Shown: one piece after another, positions 41,193 to 49,311 of the stretch | Numbering within the stretch: position 1 is the stretch's first letter | How the letters are laid out: each line of letters opens with the position of its first letter | Assembly: GCA_020723185.1 (NCBI GenBank) | Contig: DYJI01000008.1 | Coordinates: 1 to 64,000 of the forward strand | Source: Sideroxydans lithotrophicus | GTDB taxonomy: Bacteria; Pseudomonadota; Gammaproteobacteria; Burkholderiales; Gallionellaceae | Reading direction: 5' to 3' | Length of the DNA: 64,000 nucleotides | Made by a program: the position numbers and the translations under genes | Notes under the pieces: model-generated | The model's database searches: none | What the model was told of the DNA's origin: nothing | What the model saw: the letters and a program-made list of their open reading frames with translations, nothing else

Positions 41193-41227
41193 GAGTAATT
41201 GACTAAATTACTCAGGTTAGGTTAAAT
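41193..41227 (+). promoter_or_regulatory. Sigma-70 promoter with IscR type-1-like box
   Basis: TTGACT at 41199-41204, a 17-base spacer and TTAAAT at 41222-41227 form a good promoter for tusE-bolA-grxD. Over it lies TTGACTAAATTACTCAGG (41199-41216), very close to the E. coli iscR operator (TTGACCAATTTACTCGGG) and one base off the GACTAAATTAGTC core of type-1 IscR sites. GAGTAAT (41193-41199) and ATTACTC (41207-41213) also form a perfect inverted repeat. Control by cluster-loaded IscR is inference. Confidence 0.65.
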
Positions 41228-41259
41228 GGATGCACTTTTTCATCAGAGAGGGGTAGACC

Positions 41260-41553
41260 ATGCAATTACCGGAACGTGACGGCGACGGATATCTCGTCGA
41301 TATGAGCGATTGGACAGAGGAGATCGGCCGTGCCATGGCCGAGGCGGACGGCTACGAGCTGACCGACAAGAAGTGGGAACAGATCATGAAGGCGCGCGAG
41401 TACTACGAGGAATTCAACTCGGTGCCGCCCATCCGCAAGTTCGCCAAATACATCGACGAAGACCAGAAGGACGTGTTCGACCTGTGGATGACCGGGCCAA
41501 TGAAGCCGATCACCAAATATGGCGGCATGCCCAAGCCGACCGGCTGCGTCTGA
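41260..41553 (+). CDS. tusE: TusE/DsrC family sulfur relay protein
   Basis: The 97-residue protein matches the DsrC/TusE/DsvC family, with LTDKKWEQIMKAREYYEEF and the C-terminal arm KPTGCV carrying the penultimate conserved cysteine. The second arm cysteine found in dissimilatory DsrC is absent (YGGMPKPTGCV), so it is TusE-like and should pass sulfur to MnmA in tRNA 2-thiolation. AGAGGGG precedes the ATG. It leads a three-gene run with bolA and grxD. MnmC at 46.2 kb acts later on the same tRNA base. Confidence 0.9.
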   Translation: MQLPERDGDGYLVDMSDWTEEIGRAMAEADGYELTDKKWEQIMKAREYYEEFNSVPPIRKFAKYIDEDQKDVFDLWMTGPMKPITKYGGMPKPTGCV

Positions 41554-41562
41554 GTATCACCG

Positions 41563-41802
41563 ATGAAAGTCACACCCGACAACGTCAGGGACTTCATCCT
41601 GCAGGGCCTGTCGTGCGAGCACATCCAGGTCGAAGGCGACGGTCGCCATTTCGATGCGGTGATCGTGAGCAAGGATTTCGAGGGCAAGGGCATGCTGCAA
41701 CAGCACAAGCTGGTGTATCAGGTGCTGGGCGACAAGATGGAGAAGATCCATGCCCTGTCGATGAAGACTATGACGCCCGCGCAATGGGCCAACATTCAAT
41801 AA
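41563..41802 (+). CDS. BolA/IbaG family protein
   Basis: The 79-residue protein has the BolA fold and signature: FEGKGMLQQHKLVYQVLGDKM with the conserved His, after an HIQVEGDGRHFDAVIVS strand pair. BolA proteins form a complex with CGFS glutaredoxins that holds a [2Fe-2S] cluster. The CGFS glutaredoxin gene follows after 10 bases, which fits exactly. The short IbaG-like form is used here. Confidence 0.92.
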   Translation: MKVTPDNVRDFILQGLSCEHIQVEGDGRHFDAVIVSKDFEGKGMLQQHKLVYQVLGDKMEKIHALSMKTMTPAQWANIQ

Positions 41803-41812
41803 GGAAATAGCA

Positions 41813-42148
41813 ATGGACGAAAAAGAGATCGCACTGGGGATCATCCGCAAGACGGTGACCGAGAACCCCATCGTGCTGTACATGAAAGGCACGCCGCAAT
41901 TCCCGCAATGCGGTTTCTCCGGTCGCGCCGCGCAGGTGCTGAAGGCGGCGGGTGTATCGAAATACGTCGCAGTGAACGTGCTGGAAGACCCGGTGTCCTG
42001 GAACTACCTGAAGTTCTACGCCGACTTCCCGACTTTCCCTCAGCTCTATATCAACGGCGAGTTGATCGGCGGTTCCGACATCATGCTGGCGATGTACGAG
42101 CAGGGCGAGTTGCAGCCGCTGATCGAAAAGGCGACCGCGACCGCCTGA
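41813..42148 (+). CDS. grxD: Monothiol CGFS glutaredoxin Grx4
   Basis: The 111-residue protein has the CGFS motif (QCGFSGRAAQVL) and the family signatures MKGTPQFPQCGFS, WNYLKFYADFPTFPQLYINGELIGGSDI. Monothiol glutaredoxins of this kind carry and pass on [2Fe-2S] clusters with BolA. AAGGAAATAGCA precedes the ATG. It is the last gene of the tusE-bolA-grxD run. Confidence 0.95.
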   Translation: MDEKEIALGIIRKTVTENPIVLYMKGTPQFPQCGFSGRAAQVLKAAGVSKYVAVNVLEDPVSWNYLKFYADFPTFPQLYINGELIGGSDIMLAMYEQGELQPLIEKATATA

Positions 42149-42160
42149 TCGCCGCGCAGG

Positions 42161-42697
42161 TCAGCGCAGTTTGACGCGCTCGATCTCCACGCTGTGTTCG
42201 CCGTCGCTCAGCCACACCTGGCCGTCCTGGATGGTGCACTGCAGGTCCATGGTGCGCCGCACCAGTTTCGGCAGTTCGTGTGTGCATTCGGGCGGCAGGT
42301 TGATGATGGCGAGGTTGTGCTGGCGTTCGAACTGGGCGCGGTTCTGCGTGTACCACATGTCGGCCACGCGGCCGCCGTAGCTGTACACCACTACCTGCCT
42401 GGCGCGACCGCAGGCCTTGCGGATCAGCTTCTCGTCGGGGATGCCGACGTCTATCCATAGTTCGATGGCACCGGTCAGGTCCTTCTGCCACAGATCGGCG
42501 GCGTCCTCGTCGGTCATGCCTTGTCCGAATTCCAGATACTCGTGCGCATGCAGGGCGAATGCCAGCAGGCGTACCATCATGCGTTCGTCGGTCTCGGAAG
42601 GATGCTGAGCCAAGGTGAGAGCGTGATCCTGATAATAGTGTCGTTCCATATCCGCGATCTGCAGATTGGCTTTGAATACCGTCGCTTTGATTGCCAT
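42161..42697 (-). CDS. yaeQ: YaeQ family protein
   Basis: The 178-residue protein begins MAIKATVFKANLQIADMERHYYQDH and has ELWIDVGIPDEKLIRKACGRA and VVVYSYGGR, all typical of YaeQ, a PD-(D/E)XK-fold family. The ATG at 42697 follows CAGGAAAATTC, while the upstream part of the frame lacks support. YaeQ was once reported as a suppressor of RfaH loss; its true role is unknown. It converges on grxD and diverges from the MFS gene. Confidence 0.9.
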   Translation of the reverse strand: MAIKATVFKANLQIADMERHYYQDHALTLAQHPSETDERMMVRLLAFALHAHEYLEFGQGMTDEDAADLWQKDLTGAIELWIDVGIPDEKLIRKACGRARQVVVYSYGGRVADMWYTQNRAQFERQHNLAIINLPPECTHELPKLVRRTMDLQCTIQDGQVWLSDGEHSVEIERVKLR

Positions 42698-42784
42698 GAA
42701 TTTTCCTGATACGGTGCCTGCCTGCTCAGGCAGAGGGGCGCAAGCATAGCGCATCGCCGCGCAGATGCTGTACACAAGTCAACA

Positions 42785-44101
42785 TTGAACGAGGTCGCAC
42801 AGATCCATCACATGCTAGATAGTCATCAATCCGCCCAACTTGTCCGCCTGCGCTGGACCGCTTTCGCCATCGTCGGCCTCGCTTATGTGCTGTCCTTCTT
42901 CCATCGCTTCGCGCCGGCGGCGATCTCGTCCGACTTGCAGCAGGCGTTCGATACCAGCGGCGCGGCACTGGGCGGCCTGGCGGCGACCTATTTCTACGTC
43001 TACACCGTGATGCAGATACCCACCGGCATCCTCGCCGACACACTGGGCCCGCGCCGCGTGGTCGCCATCGGCGGTGTCATCGCCGGCATCGGTTCCATCC
43101 TGTTCGGCATGGCGGATACGCTGGCGATGGCGTCCGTCGGCCGTCTGCTGGTCGGCCTCGGCGTATCGGTCGCCTTCATCTGCATGCTCAAACTCAATGC
43201 GGTGTGGTTCCATGACCGGCACTTTGGCACAGCGACCGGTGCCACCATCCTGCTCGGCAATATGGGTTCGGTATTGGCTGCCGCACCGTTGGCCTGGGCG
43301 CTGGGCTTCGTCTCCTGGCGCACGGTGTTCGTCGCGGTGGGTATCGCCTCACTCCTTCTGGCCGCACTATCGTGGTGGTACGTGCGCAACCATCCCGGCG
43401 AAGCAGGGTTGCCGAGCCTGCGCGAACTGGACGGCAAGGCTTCACATCCGAAGCACGAAGGACACTGGTACGACGGTCTATTGGTGGTGATGAAGAACCG
43501 TGCCACCTGGCCGGGACTGTGGGTGAACATGGGATTGGCGGGCACGCTGTTCGCTTTCGGAGGACTGTGGGCCGTGCCTTTCCTGCGCGACGTGTACGGC
43601 ATGGACCGCGCCGTCGCCACCGACCACACCACACTGCTGCTGGCCGGTTTTGCCGTCGGCGCATTCTTCATCGGTACTTTGTCGGATCGTTTGGGCAGGC
43701 GTAAGCCGGTGATGTTCGTCGGCGCGCTGGTGTACAGCCTGTGCTGGCTACCGCTGTTGGCCGGTATGCAGATGAGCAGTGTGCTGAGTCACACGCTGTT
43801 CTTCGTGATGGGGCTGGCCGCCCCCAGCTTCACGCTGAGCTGGGCCTGCGCGAAAGAAGTCAATCCGCCCGCACTGTCCGGCATGGCCACCAGCGTGGTC
43901 AACGTCGGCGCCTTCCTCGGCACCGCCATCCTGCAACCGCTGGTGGGCTGGGCCATCGACCGTGCGCATGCGGGAAGCGGATCGCCGCTGGGGCTGGCCG
44001 ACTATCAGGTCGGGATGGGCATCATGCTGGGGTTCGCGCTGATGGGGCTGGTCGCCATCGCTTTCGTGCGTGAGACCTACTGCAAATATGTCGACGTCTA
44101 G
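42785..44101 (+). CDS. MFS transporter
   Basis: The protein of up to 438 residues has twelve membrane segments and MFS hallmarks: GILADTLGPRRVVAIGG in the loop after TM2 and GTLSDRLGRRKPVMF after TM8. It belongs to the nitrate/glycerol-phosphate-like OPA/NNP-type cluster by look, but the substrate cannot be told. The start is uncertain between TTG 42785 and ATG 42812; neither has a clear ribosome site. It ends 3 bases from the stop of rsuA. Confidence 0.8.
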   Translation: MNEVAQIHHMLDSHQSAQLVRLRWTAFAIVGLAYVLSFFHRFAPAAISSDLQQAFDTSGAALGGLAATYFYVYTVMQIPTGILADTLGPRRVVAIGGVIAGIGSILFGMADTLAMASVGRLLVGLGVSVAFICMLKLNAVWFHDRHFGTATGATILLGNMGSVLAAAPLAWALGFVSWRTVFVAVGIASLLLAALSWWYVRNHPGEAGLPSLRELDGKASHPKHEGHWYDGLLVVMKNRATWPGLWVNMGLAGTLFAFGGLWAVPFLRDVYGMDRAVATDHTTLLLAGFAVGAFFIGTLSDRLGRRKPVMFVGALVYSLCWLPLLAGMQMSSVLSHTLFFVMGLAAPSFTLSWACAKEVNPPALSGMATSVVNVGAFLGTAILQPLVGWAIDRAHAGSGSPLGLADYQVGMGIMLGFALMGLVAIAFVRETYCKYVDV

Positions 44102-44104
44102 ATG

Positions 44105-44824
44105 TCAGACTGCGGGCTTGAGCGATGCGAGCATCGCTTCGTCCAGATAACACCATTCGCCCTCTGCCAGCCCCAGCGATTCCAGCTTCAGCTCGCATAT
44201 CTGTGTGCGGCATAGCGCGCTGCAATGGTTGCCGGCTGCCGCCAGCATGCGTTTCACCTGATGGTATTTGCCCTGCTCCAGCACGATCTTCAGTCGGTGC
44301 TCGTCCAGTGTTTCGCACAACACTGCGGAAAGCGGTGCCGGTTCGTCATTCAGCTTCACCCCCTGCAGCAGTTGTGCCACCAGTTGCGGTGTGACCGGGT
44401 CGTGCGTGGTGGCGACATAGACTTTGGGTACGTGATGTTTGGGCGAGGATTGCTTGTGGATGAAGCTGCCATCGTCCGACATCAGCAACAGGCCGGTGGT
44501 GTCGTGGTCCAGACGACCAACGGGTTGCACATCGCGGTTCGAGAATTGTTCCGGCAGCAGAGAGAGTACGCCGGGGTGGTGTGAAGGTTTGCGCGAGCAT
44601 TCATAGTCGGCAGGTTTGTGCAGCGCGAGGTAGACATGCTCGCGAAACAGCCACGGTTCGCCGTAAACGCTGAATTCCAACCCGTCGGTCTCGAAGCGCT
44701 GGCGCTCATCGGTGACGATCTCGCCGCCGATGCTCACGTTCCCCTCGGCGACCAGCCCGGCACACCATTTGCGGGTGCCGAAGCCCTGTGATTGCAGGAT
44801 ACGGTCGAGGGATTGTTTGCTCAT
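44105..44824 (-). CDS. rsuA: 16S rRNA pseudouridine516 synthase RsuA
   Basis: The 239-residue protein has an S4-like N-terminus (SLDRILQSQGFGTRKWCAGLV) and the RsuA/RluB catalytic motif GRLDHDTTGLLLMSDDG with the key Asp, then KYHQVKRMLAAAGNH. The length is close to E. coli RsuA (231). I use the ATG at 44824; no strong ribosome site is visible. It modifies 16S rRNA helix 18. It converges on the MFS gene. Confidence 0.85.
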   Translation of the reverse strand: MSKQSLDRILQSQGFGTRKWCAGLVAEGNVSIGGEIVTDERQRFETDGLEFSVYGEPWLFREHVYLALHKPADYECSRKPSHHPGVLSLLPEQFSNRDVQPVGRLDHDTTGLLLMSDDGSFIHKQSSPKHHVPKVYVATTHDPVTPQLVAQLLQGVKLNDEPAPLSAVLCETLDEHRLKIVLEQGKYHQVKRMLAAAGNHCSALCRTQICELKLESLGLAEGEWCYLDEAMLASLKPAV

Positions 44825-44832
44825 GAGGTGAA

Positions 44833-44854
44833 GACCGGCAAACATCTGCCGGTC
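44833..44854 (-). terminator. Hairpin after the outer-membrane barrel gene
   Basis: GACCGGCA (44833-44840) and TGCCGGTC (44847-44854) form an 8-base stem with a 6-base loop, 6 bases past the stop of the minus-strand barrel gene. There is only TT after the stem. Confidence 0.45.
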
Positions 44855-44860
44855 GTGATG

Positions 44861-45523
44861 TCAGAATTGATAGGTGAAGTTCACGCCAAGATGATTGCCG
44901 TTCGCGGACTGGGAGGTGGACATGTCGGCCGTGAAGACACCGTTGATGGTGTACTCCTTGGGCTGGTATTTCTCCAGGACGGCGCGCACGTTGATCCAGA
45001 AGTTCGGTGTCATCGCATAGCCGGCCTCGCCGACCAGACCGAAGGCGTTGTCATACGAGATGCGATATTTTCCATTCAATGTGATGGTGCGCATAGGATT
45101 GGTCACGTAACGCACCCCGCCTCCCAAGCGCCAGCGTTCGTTTCCGGTGTAGTAGGCCAGCGCTTCGATGGGGTAACGGTAGAACAGCACCGAGCCGTTC
45201 GAACCTTGCTCCAGGTCGTAGTGATAGTTGGCCGTGATTTGTAGTGCCATCGGCCGGTCCTGCATCTGATAAAACATGCCTGCGCCGAGTTGTACGAACG
45301 AGCCCGCCTTCACTTTTCCGGAACTGCCATCCGAATAGTTCACTGTCACCAAAGTGTCGCCGCCATAGGTCAGGCCGCCATTGAGGATGAGATGCGCGCC
45401 CGGTGCTGTGACGAAAGAGGCGGGGCTGGCATGTCCGGCAGTAGGTCGGTCATTGAGTGCATGAACGCTGGTGCATGCCGCACCCAATGCCAAAGCGGCG
45501 ATAAATTTGTTGTTACGAATCAC
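44861..45523 (-). CDS. Outer-membrane beta-barrel protein
   Basis: The 220-residue protein has a signal peptide (MIRNNKFIAALALGAACTSVHA) and alternating strands with aromatic ends (LILNGGLTYGGDTLVTVNY, LYWR-like turns, GYAMTPNFWINVRAVLEKY), ending in VNFTYQF, the C-terminal phenylalanine used by BamA. About eight strands are expected, as in OmpW/OmpX-size barrels. Function is unknown. It diverges from the PilZ gene. Confidence 0.8.
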   Translation of the reverse strand: MIRNNKFIAALALGAACTSVHALNDRPTAGHASPASFVTAPGAHLILNGGLTYGGDTLVTVNYSDGSSGKVKAGSFVQLGAGMFYQMQDRPMALQITANYHYDLEQGSNGSVLFYRYPIEALAYYTGNERWRLGGGVRYVTNPMRTITLNGKYRISYDNAFGLVGEAGYAMTPNFWINVRAVLEKYQPKEYTINGVFTADMSTSQSANGNHLGVNFTYQF

Positions 45524-45640
45524 GATCTCTCCCTGAGTATGCAGCGGTTATGGAATTGTGAAGCCCGCGGATTGTATCGGCTACGTGCGTACGCGGCCAT
45601 ACTGTTGTCGGAACGAGGGCAAGGCATAGCCCGATAGCGT

Positions 45641-45667
45641 GGATATATAGACCTTTGCCTATATACC
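45641..45667. promoter_or_regulatory. TATATAG inverted repeat
   Basis: TATATAG (45644-45650) and CTATATA (45659-45665) are perfect arms around ACCTTTGC, with a GG/CC pair outside. It lies in the 244-base region between the divergent barrel and PilZ genes and may be an operator or overlapping -10 elements. Confidence 0.35.
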
Positions 45668-45767
45668 TACAAAACTGCATAGGCCATCCGGCATATTGAC
45701 GCGCTGGAACCCATGCGGATACTTGTGCTTGAAGAATTTTATGGCGTGTCCACCTTGGAGAACGATC

Positions 45768-46157
45768 ATGAAAGACCATCCATCCGCGCACCGCTACCCG
45801 GCGAACTGGCCGGTCCGCTTCCTGTGCGATTGCAAGAAACAGGGCAAGCCGATCACCATACGCGAAGGATTCGCCCACGATATATCTGCGAACACCATGC
45901 GTATCCGCAGTGATCACCACATCTGCACCGGGAAAGAAGTGGCGGTCATGCTGAAGATCCCGCCGCTTGAGCAGGGCTCTGACCATGCGCTGGTGAAGCT
46001 GGTGGGGCGCAGCCTGATGACGGTGGTGCATGAGGGTGACTTCCTGACGGAGATCGAATTCTCGCGATTCGAAGCGGATGGGCACGAACGGTTGAAGCAC
46101 CATCTCAACAATCGTTTCGGCAGTCCTTTCTTCGCCACCCTGCCCAGGATGGCTTGA
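45768..46157 (+). CDS. PilZ-domain protein
   Basis: The ATG at 45768 follows TTGGAGAACGATC. The 129-residue protein looks like a PilZ domain: HRYPANWPVRFLCD at the start, a FAHDISANTMRI segment in the place of the D/NxSxxG motif, and VAVMLKIPPLEQG strands. The final Gly of the motif is changed and the first Arg motif is short, so c-di-GMP binding may be weak or lost. Several c-di-GMP enzymes in the window make a receptor role plausible. Confidence 0.7.
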   Translation: MKDHPSAHRYPANWPVRFLCDCKKQGKPITIREGFAHDISANTMRIRSDHHICTGKEVAVMLKIPPLEQGSDHALVKLVGRSLMTVVHEGDFLTEIEFSRFEADGHERLKHHLNNRFGSPFFATLPRMA

Positions 46158-46179
46158 ACCGGCACCCGCTCCCGCCGCG

Positions 46180-46185
46180 TATAAT
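46180..46185 (+). promoter_or_regulatory. -10 element of mnmC
   Basis: A perfect TATAAT lies 54 bases before the mnmC start. The -35 is weak: TTGAAC at 46154-46159 would need a 20-base spacer. Confidence 0.4.
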
Positions 46186-46238
46186 CCGCTGGTCCAAAAC
46201 CGGAATCCTTTCAGGCGGGTGCCCCCGCCGATCACACC

Positions 46239-48056
46239 ATGCTCGACTGGAAAGACGGCCAGCCATTCTCATCCCGTTTCGGCGATGTGTATTTCTCTTC
46301 CGGATCCGGACTGGAAGAGACGCACCATGTGTTCCTGCAGGGCAATGCGTTGTCCTCTCGCTTCGCGGCCCTGCCCACCGGTGATGGTTTCTGCATCGGC
46401 GAGACAGGTTTCGGTACCGGGTTGAACTTCCTCTGCGCCTGGCGGTTGTTCGAGCAGAACGCGCCGCCCGCTGCCACGCTGGATTTCTTCAGCACCGAAC
46501 GCTTCCCCATCGACGATGACGAACTGAGTGCCGCGCTGGCCTTGTGGCCCCAGCTGGCCGTGCAGGCAGGGGCTTTGCTCGCCTGCTGGAAGCGCCGTGT
46601 GCCGGGCTGGAACCGATGGCATTTCGCGGGCGGCCGCATCCGCCTGACGCTGGCGCTGGAGGATGTGGCGCAGGCCTTGCCGCAATTGCCGGCTGGCGGT
46701 GTGGATGCATGGTTCCTCGACGGTTTCTCGCCGGCGAAGAACCCCGAGATGTGGAGCGATGAAGTGCTGTCTGCCATCGCCCGTGCCTCGCATGCGGGTA
46801 CGACGCTGGCGACCTACACCAGCGCGGGCTGGGTGCGGCGCGGCTTGCAGCAGGCGGGGTTCGCGGTGGAGCGGGTGCCTGGCTTCGGACGCAAGCGCGA
46901 GATGGTGCGCGGCCGGCTGGAGAGTGCCGGGGCGCAGGCGACGAACGGGCGGGTGCCATCCTCGGCCATCGTCATCGGCGGCGGCCTTGCCGGTTGTGCG
47001 GCGGCGCATGCCTTGGCGCAGCGCGGCATCAAGGTCACCCTGCTCGAAGCCGCGCCGCAGCTAGCTGCCGCCGCGTCCGGCAATCCGCGCGGTATTTTGC
47101 ATGCGCGTTTCGGCGCGGGGATGAACGCGCTGCACCGTTTCGTGCTGGCTGCCTACGGTCATGCGCTGGCGCTGCTGGACGAGATGTTGCCGGTCGATGG
47201 CGTGAACCGTGCCGAGTGCGGCTTGCTGCAACTGGCGGCGACCGATGCCGAGGCGAAGCGCATCGCGAAACTGTCCGCGCAGGAGTGGCCGCCGCACCTG
47301 TTGCAGGCGGTGGATGCTGAACAGGCGATCCATCTGGCCGGATTGCCAATGGCGCATGGCGGCTTGTGGTTCCCGGCGGGCGGCTGGGTGGTGCCGCCCG
47401 AGGTCTGTGCACGGCTGGCGGCGCATCCCGATATCACGGTGCGTCTCGATAGCGAGGTGACGGCGCTGGAAGCGGTGGCCGGCGGCTGGCGTGCCAGCGG
47501 TGCCGGTTTTGCCGTCGAGGCGGGGAAGGTGGTGGTGTGCTGCGCGCATCAGGCGAAGCGGCTGGCGCCGTTCGCCGCGTGGCCGCTGCAGCCGGTGCGC
47601 GGGCAGATCAGCGTGCTGCCGGCGACGCCGCAGAGTGCACGATTGAAGGCGGTGCTGTGTGCCGAGGGCTATTGCGCGCCGGCCGTTGCGGACCGCCATG
47701 TGGCGGGTGCCACCTCATCGTTCGATGATGCAGCGACCGACATCCGCGCGACCGATCATGCCGATAATCTGGCGAAGATCGCGGCCCACATGCCTGCGCT
47801 GCATCAGACCTTGGGCGATGTGGAACCATCGGATGGTCGCGCCGCTGTACGCTGCTCGGTGCCGGGGGCGACGCCGCTGGTCGGCGAGGTCGCGCCGGGT
47901 TTGTATTGCAGCCTGGCGCACGGCACACGCGGCTTGCTCACGGCGGGCATCGCTGCCGAAGTCGTTGCCGCGCAGATGTGCGGGAAGCTGCCGCCGCTGC
48001 CGCAGGACATGCTGGATGCGCTGGCGCCAAGCTCGCGCCCCGGACTTCGGGGATAA
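46239..48056 (+). CDS. mnmC: Bifunctional tRNA mnm5s2U biosynthesis protein MnmC
   Basis: The 605-residue protein has an N-terminal methyltransferase (MnmD; IGETGFGTGLNFL and AWFLDGFSPAKNPEMW) and a C-terminal FAD-dependent oxidoreductase (IVIGGGLAGCAAAHALAQRG, then PQLAAAASGNPRG). It finishes mnm5s2U34 in tRNA: the oxidase removes the carboxymethyl group and the transferase methylates. E. coli MnmC has 668 residues. The next gene starts 7 bases after its stop. Confidence 0.95.
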   Translation: MLDWKDGQPFSSRFGDVYFSSGSGLEETHHVFLQGNALSSRFAALPTGDGFCIGETGFGTGLNFLCAWRLFEQNAPPAATLDFFSTERFPIDDDELSAALALWPQLAVQAGALLACWKRRVPGWNRWHFAGGRIRLTLALEDVAQALPQLPAGGVDAWFLDGFSPAKNPEMWSDEVLSAIARASHAGTTLATYTSAGWVRRGLQQAGFAVERVPGFGRKREMVRGRLESAGAQATNGRVPSSAIVIGGGLAGCAAAHALAQRGIKVTLLEAAPQLAAAASGNPRGILHARFGAGMNALHRFVLAAYGHALALLDEMLPVDGVNRAECGLLQLAATDAEAKRIAKLSAQEWPPHLLQAVDAEQAIHLAGLPMAHGGLWFPAGGWVVPPEVCARLAAHPDITVRLDSEVTALEAVAGGWRASGAGFAVEAGKVVVCCAHQAKRLAPFAAWPLQPVRGQISVLPATPQSARLKAVLCAEGYCAPAVADRHVAGATSSFDDAATDIRATDHADNLAKIAAHMPALHQTLGDVEPSDGRAAVRCSVPGATPLVGEVAPGLYCSLAHGTRGLLTAGIAAEVVAAQMCGKLPPLPQDMLDALAPSSRPGLRG

Positions 48057-48063
48057 TGCGTCC

Positions 48064-48906
48064 ATGAAGAAGATCGCTCCCCCTCCCGAATATCCAGAGA
48101 TCCGCCCCGGCCAGTCCGTCGAGCTGCTGAAGGCGCTGCACATCCTCACGCGCGACGGCAAGATGAACCAGGATTCGCGCCGCAAGCTGAAGCAGGTGTA
48201 TCACCTGTACCAGTTCATCGAGCCGCTGCTGGAAGAGGTGCGCAATGAGAAGGGCGCGCTGACGCTGGTGGACCATGGTGCGGGCAAGTCGTATCTGGGG
48301 TTCATCCTGTACGACCTGTTCTTCAAAACACTTGAAGATGCTTCGCATATCTACGGCATCGAGACGCGCGAGGAGCTGGTCAGCCATTCCCGCGAGCTGG
48401 CGCAGCGGCTCGGCTTCGGCGGCATGTCCTTCCTCAACCTGTCGGTGGCGGATTCCATCGTGTCCGCCGAGCTGCCGCAGCAGGTGGACGTGGTGACCGC
48501 GCTGCATGCCTGCAACACCGCGACCGACGACGCCATCAAGTTCGCGCTGGCCAAGCGCGCGAAACATATCGTGCTGGTGCCCTGCTGTCAGGCCGAGGTG
48601 GCGGCGGTGTTGCGCAAGAGCAAGGGCGCTGCGCTGAAGAACACCTTGACCGAACTGTGGCGGCATCCCATCCATACGCGCGAGTTCGGCAGCCATGCCA
48701 CCAACGTATTGCGCTGCCTGCAACTGGAGGCGCACGGTTATCAGGTGACGGTGACCGAGCTGGTGGGCTGGGAGCATTCGATGAAGAACGAGCTGATCAT
48801 CGCCAGCTACAAGGACCTGCCGCGCCAGAAGGCGGCGCAAAGATTGACTGAGATGCTGGAGATGCTGGGCCTGCAAGAGCTGAGTGCACGATTCTTTACG
48901 GAGTGA
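48064..48906 (+). CDS. SAM-dependent methyltransferase (Methyltransf_32-like)
   Basis: The 280-residue protein has a Rossmann methyltransferase core: LTLVDHGAGKSYLGFILYD (SAM loop), HIYGIETREELV, FLNLSVADSIV and DVVTALHACNTATDDAI, then IVLVPCCQAEVAAV. The LHAC and PCC elements are typical of the Methyltransf_32 group, some of which modify tRNA. It follows mnmC closely, which supports an RNA-related role but does not prove it. Confidence 0.85.
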   Translation: MKKIAPPPEYPEIRPGQSVELLKALHILTRDGKMNQDSRRKLKQVYHLYQFIEPLLEEVRNEKGALTLVDHGAGKSYLGFILYDLFFKTLEDASHIYGIETREELVSHSRELAQRLGFGGMSFLNLSVADSIVSAELPQQVDVVTALHACNTATDDAIKFALAKRAKHIVLVPCCQAEVAAVLRKSKGAALKNTLTELWRHPIHTREFGSHATNVLRCLQLEAHGYQVTVTELVGWEHSMKNELIIASYKDLPRQKAAQRLTEMLEMLGLQELSARFFTE

Positions 48907-48908
48907 AC

Positions 48909-49307
48909 ATGCAAGTGACCGAACCGCAGAACGACCATTACCGCCGCATCGGCGGCGAAGCCAAGATACGCGAGCTGGTGCAACGCTTCTATCAATTGAT
49001 GGACGAACTGCCTGAGGCCCACCGCATCCGCAAGATGCATCACATCAGCCTGAAGAACTCGGAGGACAAGCTGTTCATGTTCCTCACCGGCTGGATGGGC
49101 GGCCCGCAACTGTATGTGGAAAAACACGGCCATCCGCGGCTGCGTCAAAGACACATGCCGTTCGCCATCGGAGACGAGGAGCGTGACCAGTGGATGATGT
49201 GCATGTCGCAGGCGCTGGATGACGTGGTGGAGGACGAGGCGCTGCGCAAGGAATTGATGGCGGCATTCCAGAAAGTCGCTGATTTCATGCGCAATCAGGC
49301 AGAATAA
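48909..49307 (+). CDS. Group II truncated hemoglobin
   Basis: I use the ATG at 48909, six bases after GGAG; a GTG at 48903 is also in frame. The 132-residue protein has the marks of trHbII: Tyr28 at B10 (QRFYQLMDE), proximal His82 (RQRHMPF) and Trp95 at G8 (DQWMMCM), with [16 protein letters not shown] between. Such proteins bind oxygen or NO. It starts 2 bases after the methyltransferase stop and 4 bases before the cyclase gene. Confidence 0.93.
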   Translation: MQVTEPQNDHYRRIGGEAKIRELVQRFYQLMDELPEAHRIRKMHHISLKNSEDKLFMFLTGWMGGPQLYVEKHGHPRLRQRHMPFAIGDEERDQWMMCMSQALDDVVEDEALRKELMAAFQKVADFMRNQAE

Positions 49308-49311
49308 GGCC

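Noticed and set aside
41260-41553. Dissimilatory DsrC
   Set aside because: Only one C-terminal cysteine is present and no dsr genes are in the window; the neighbours point to TusE.
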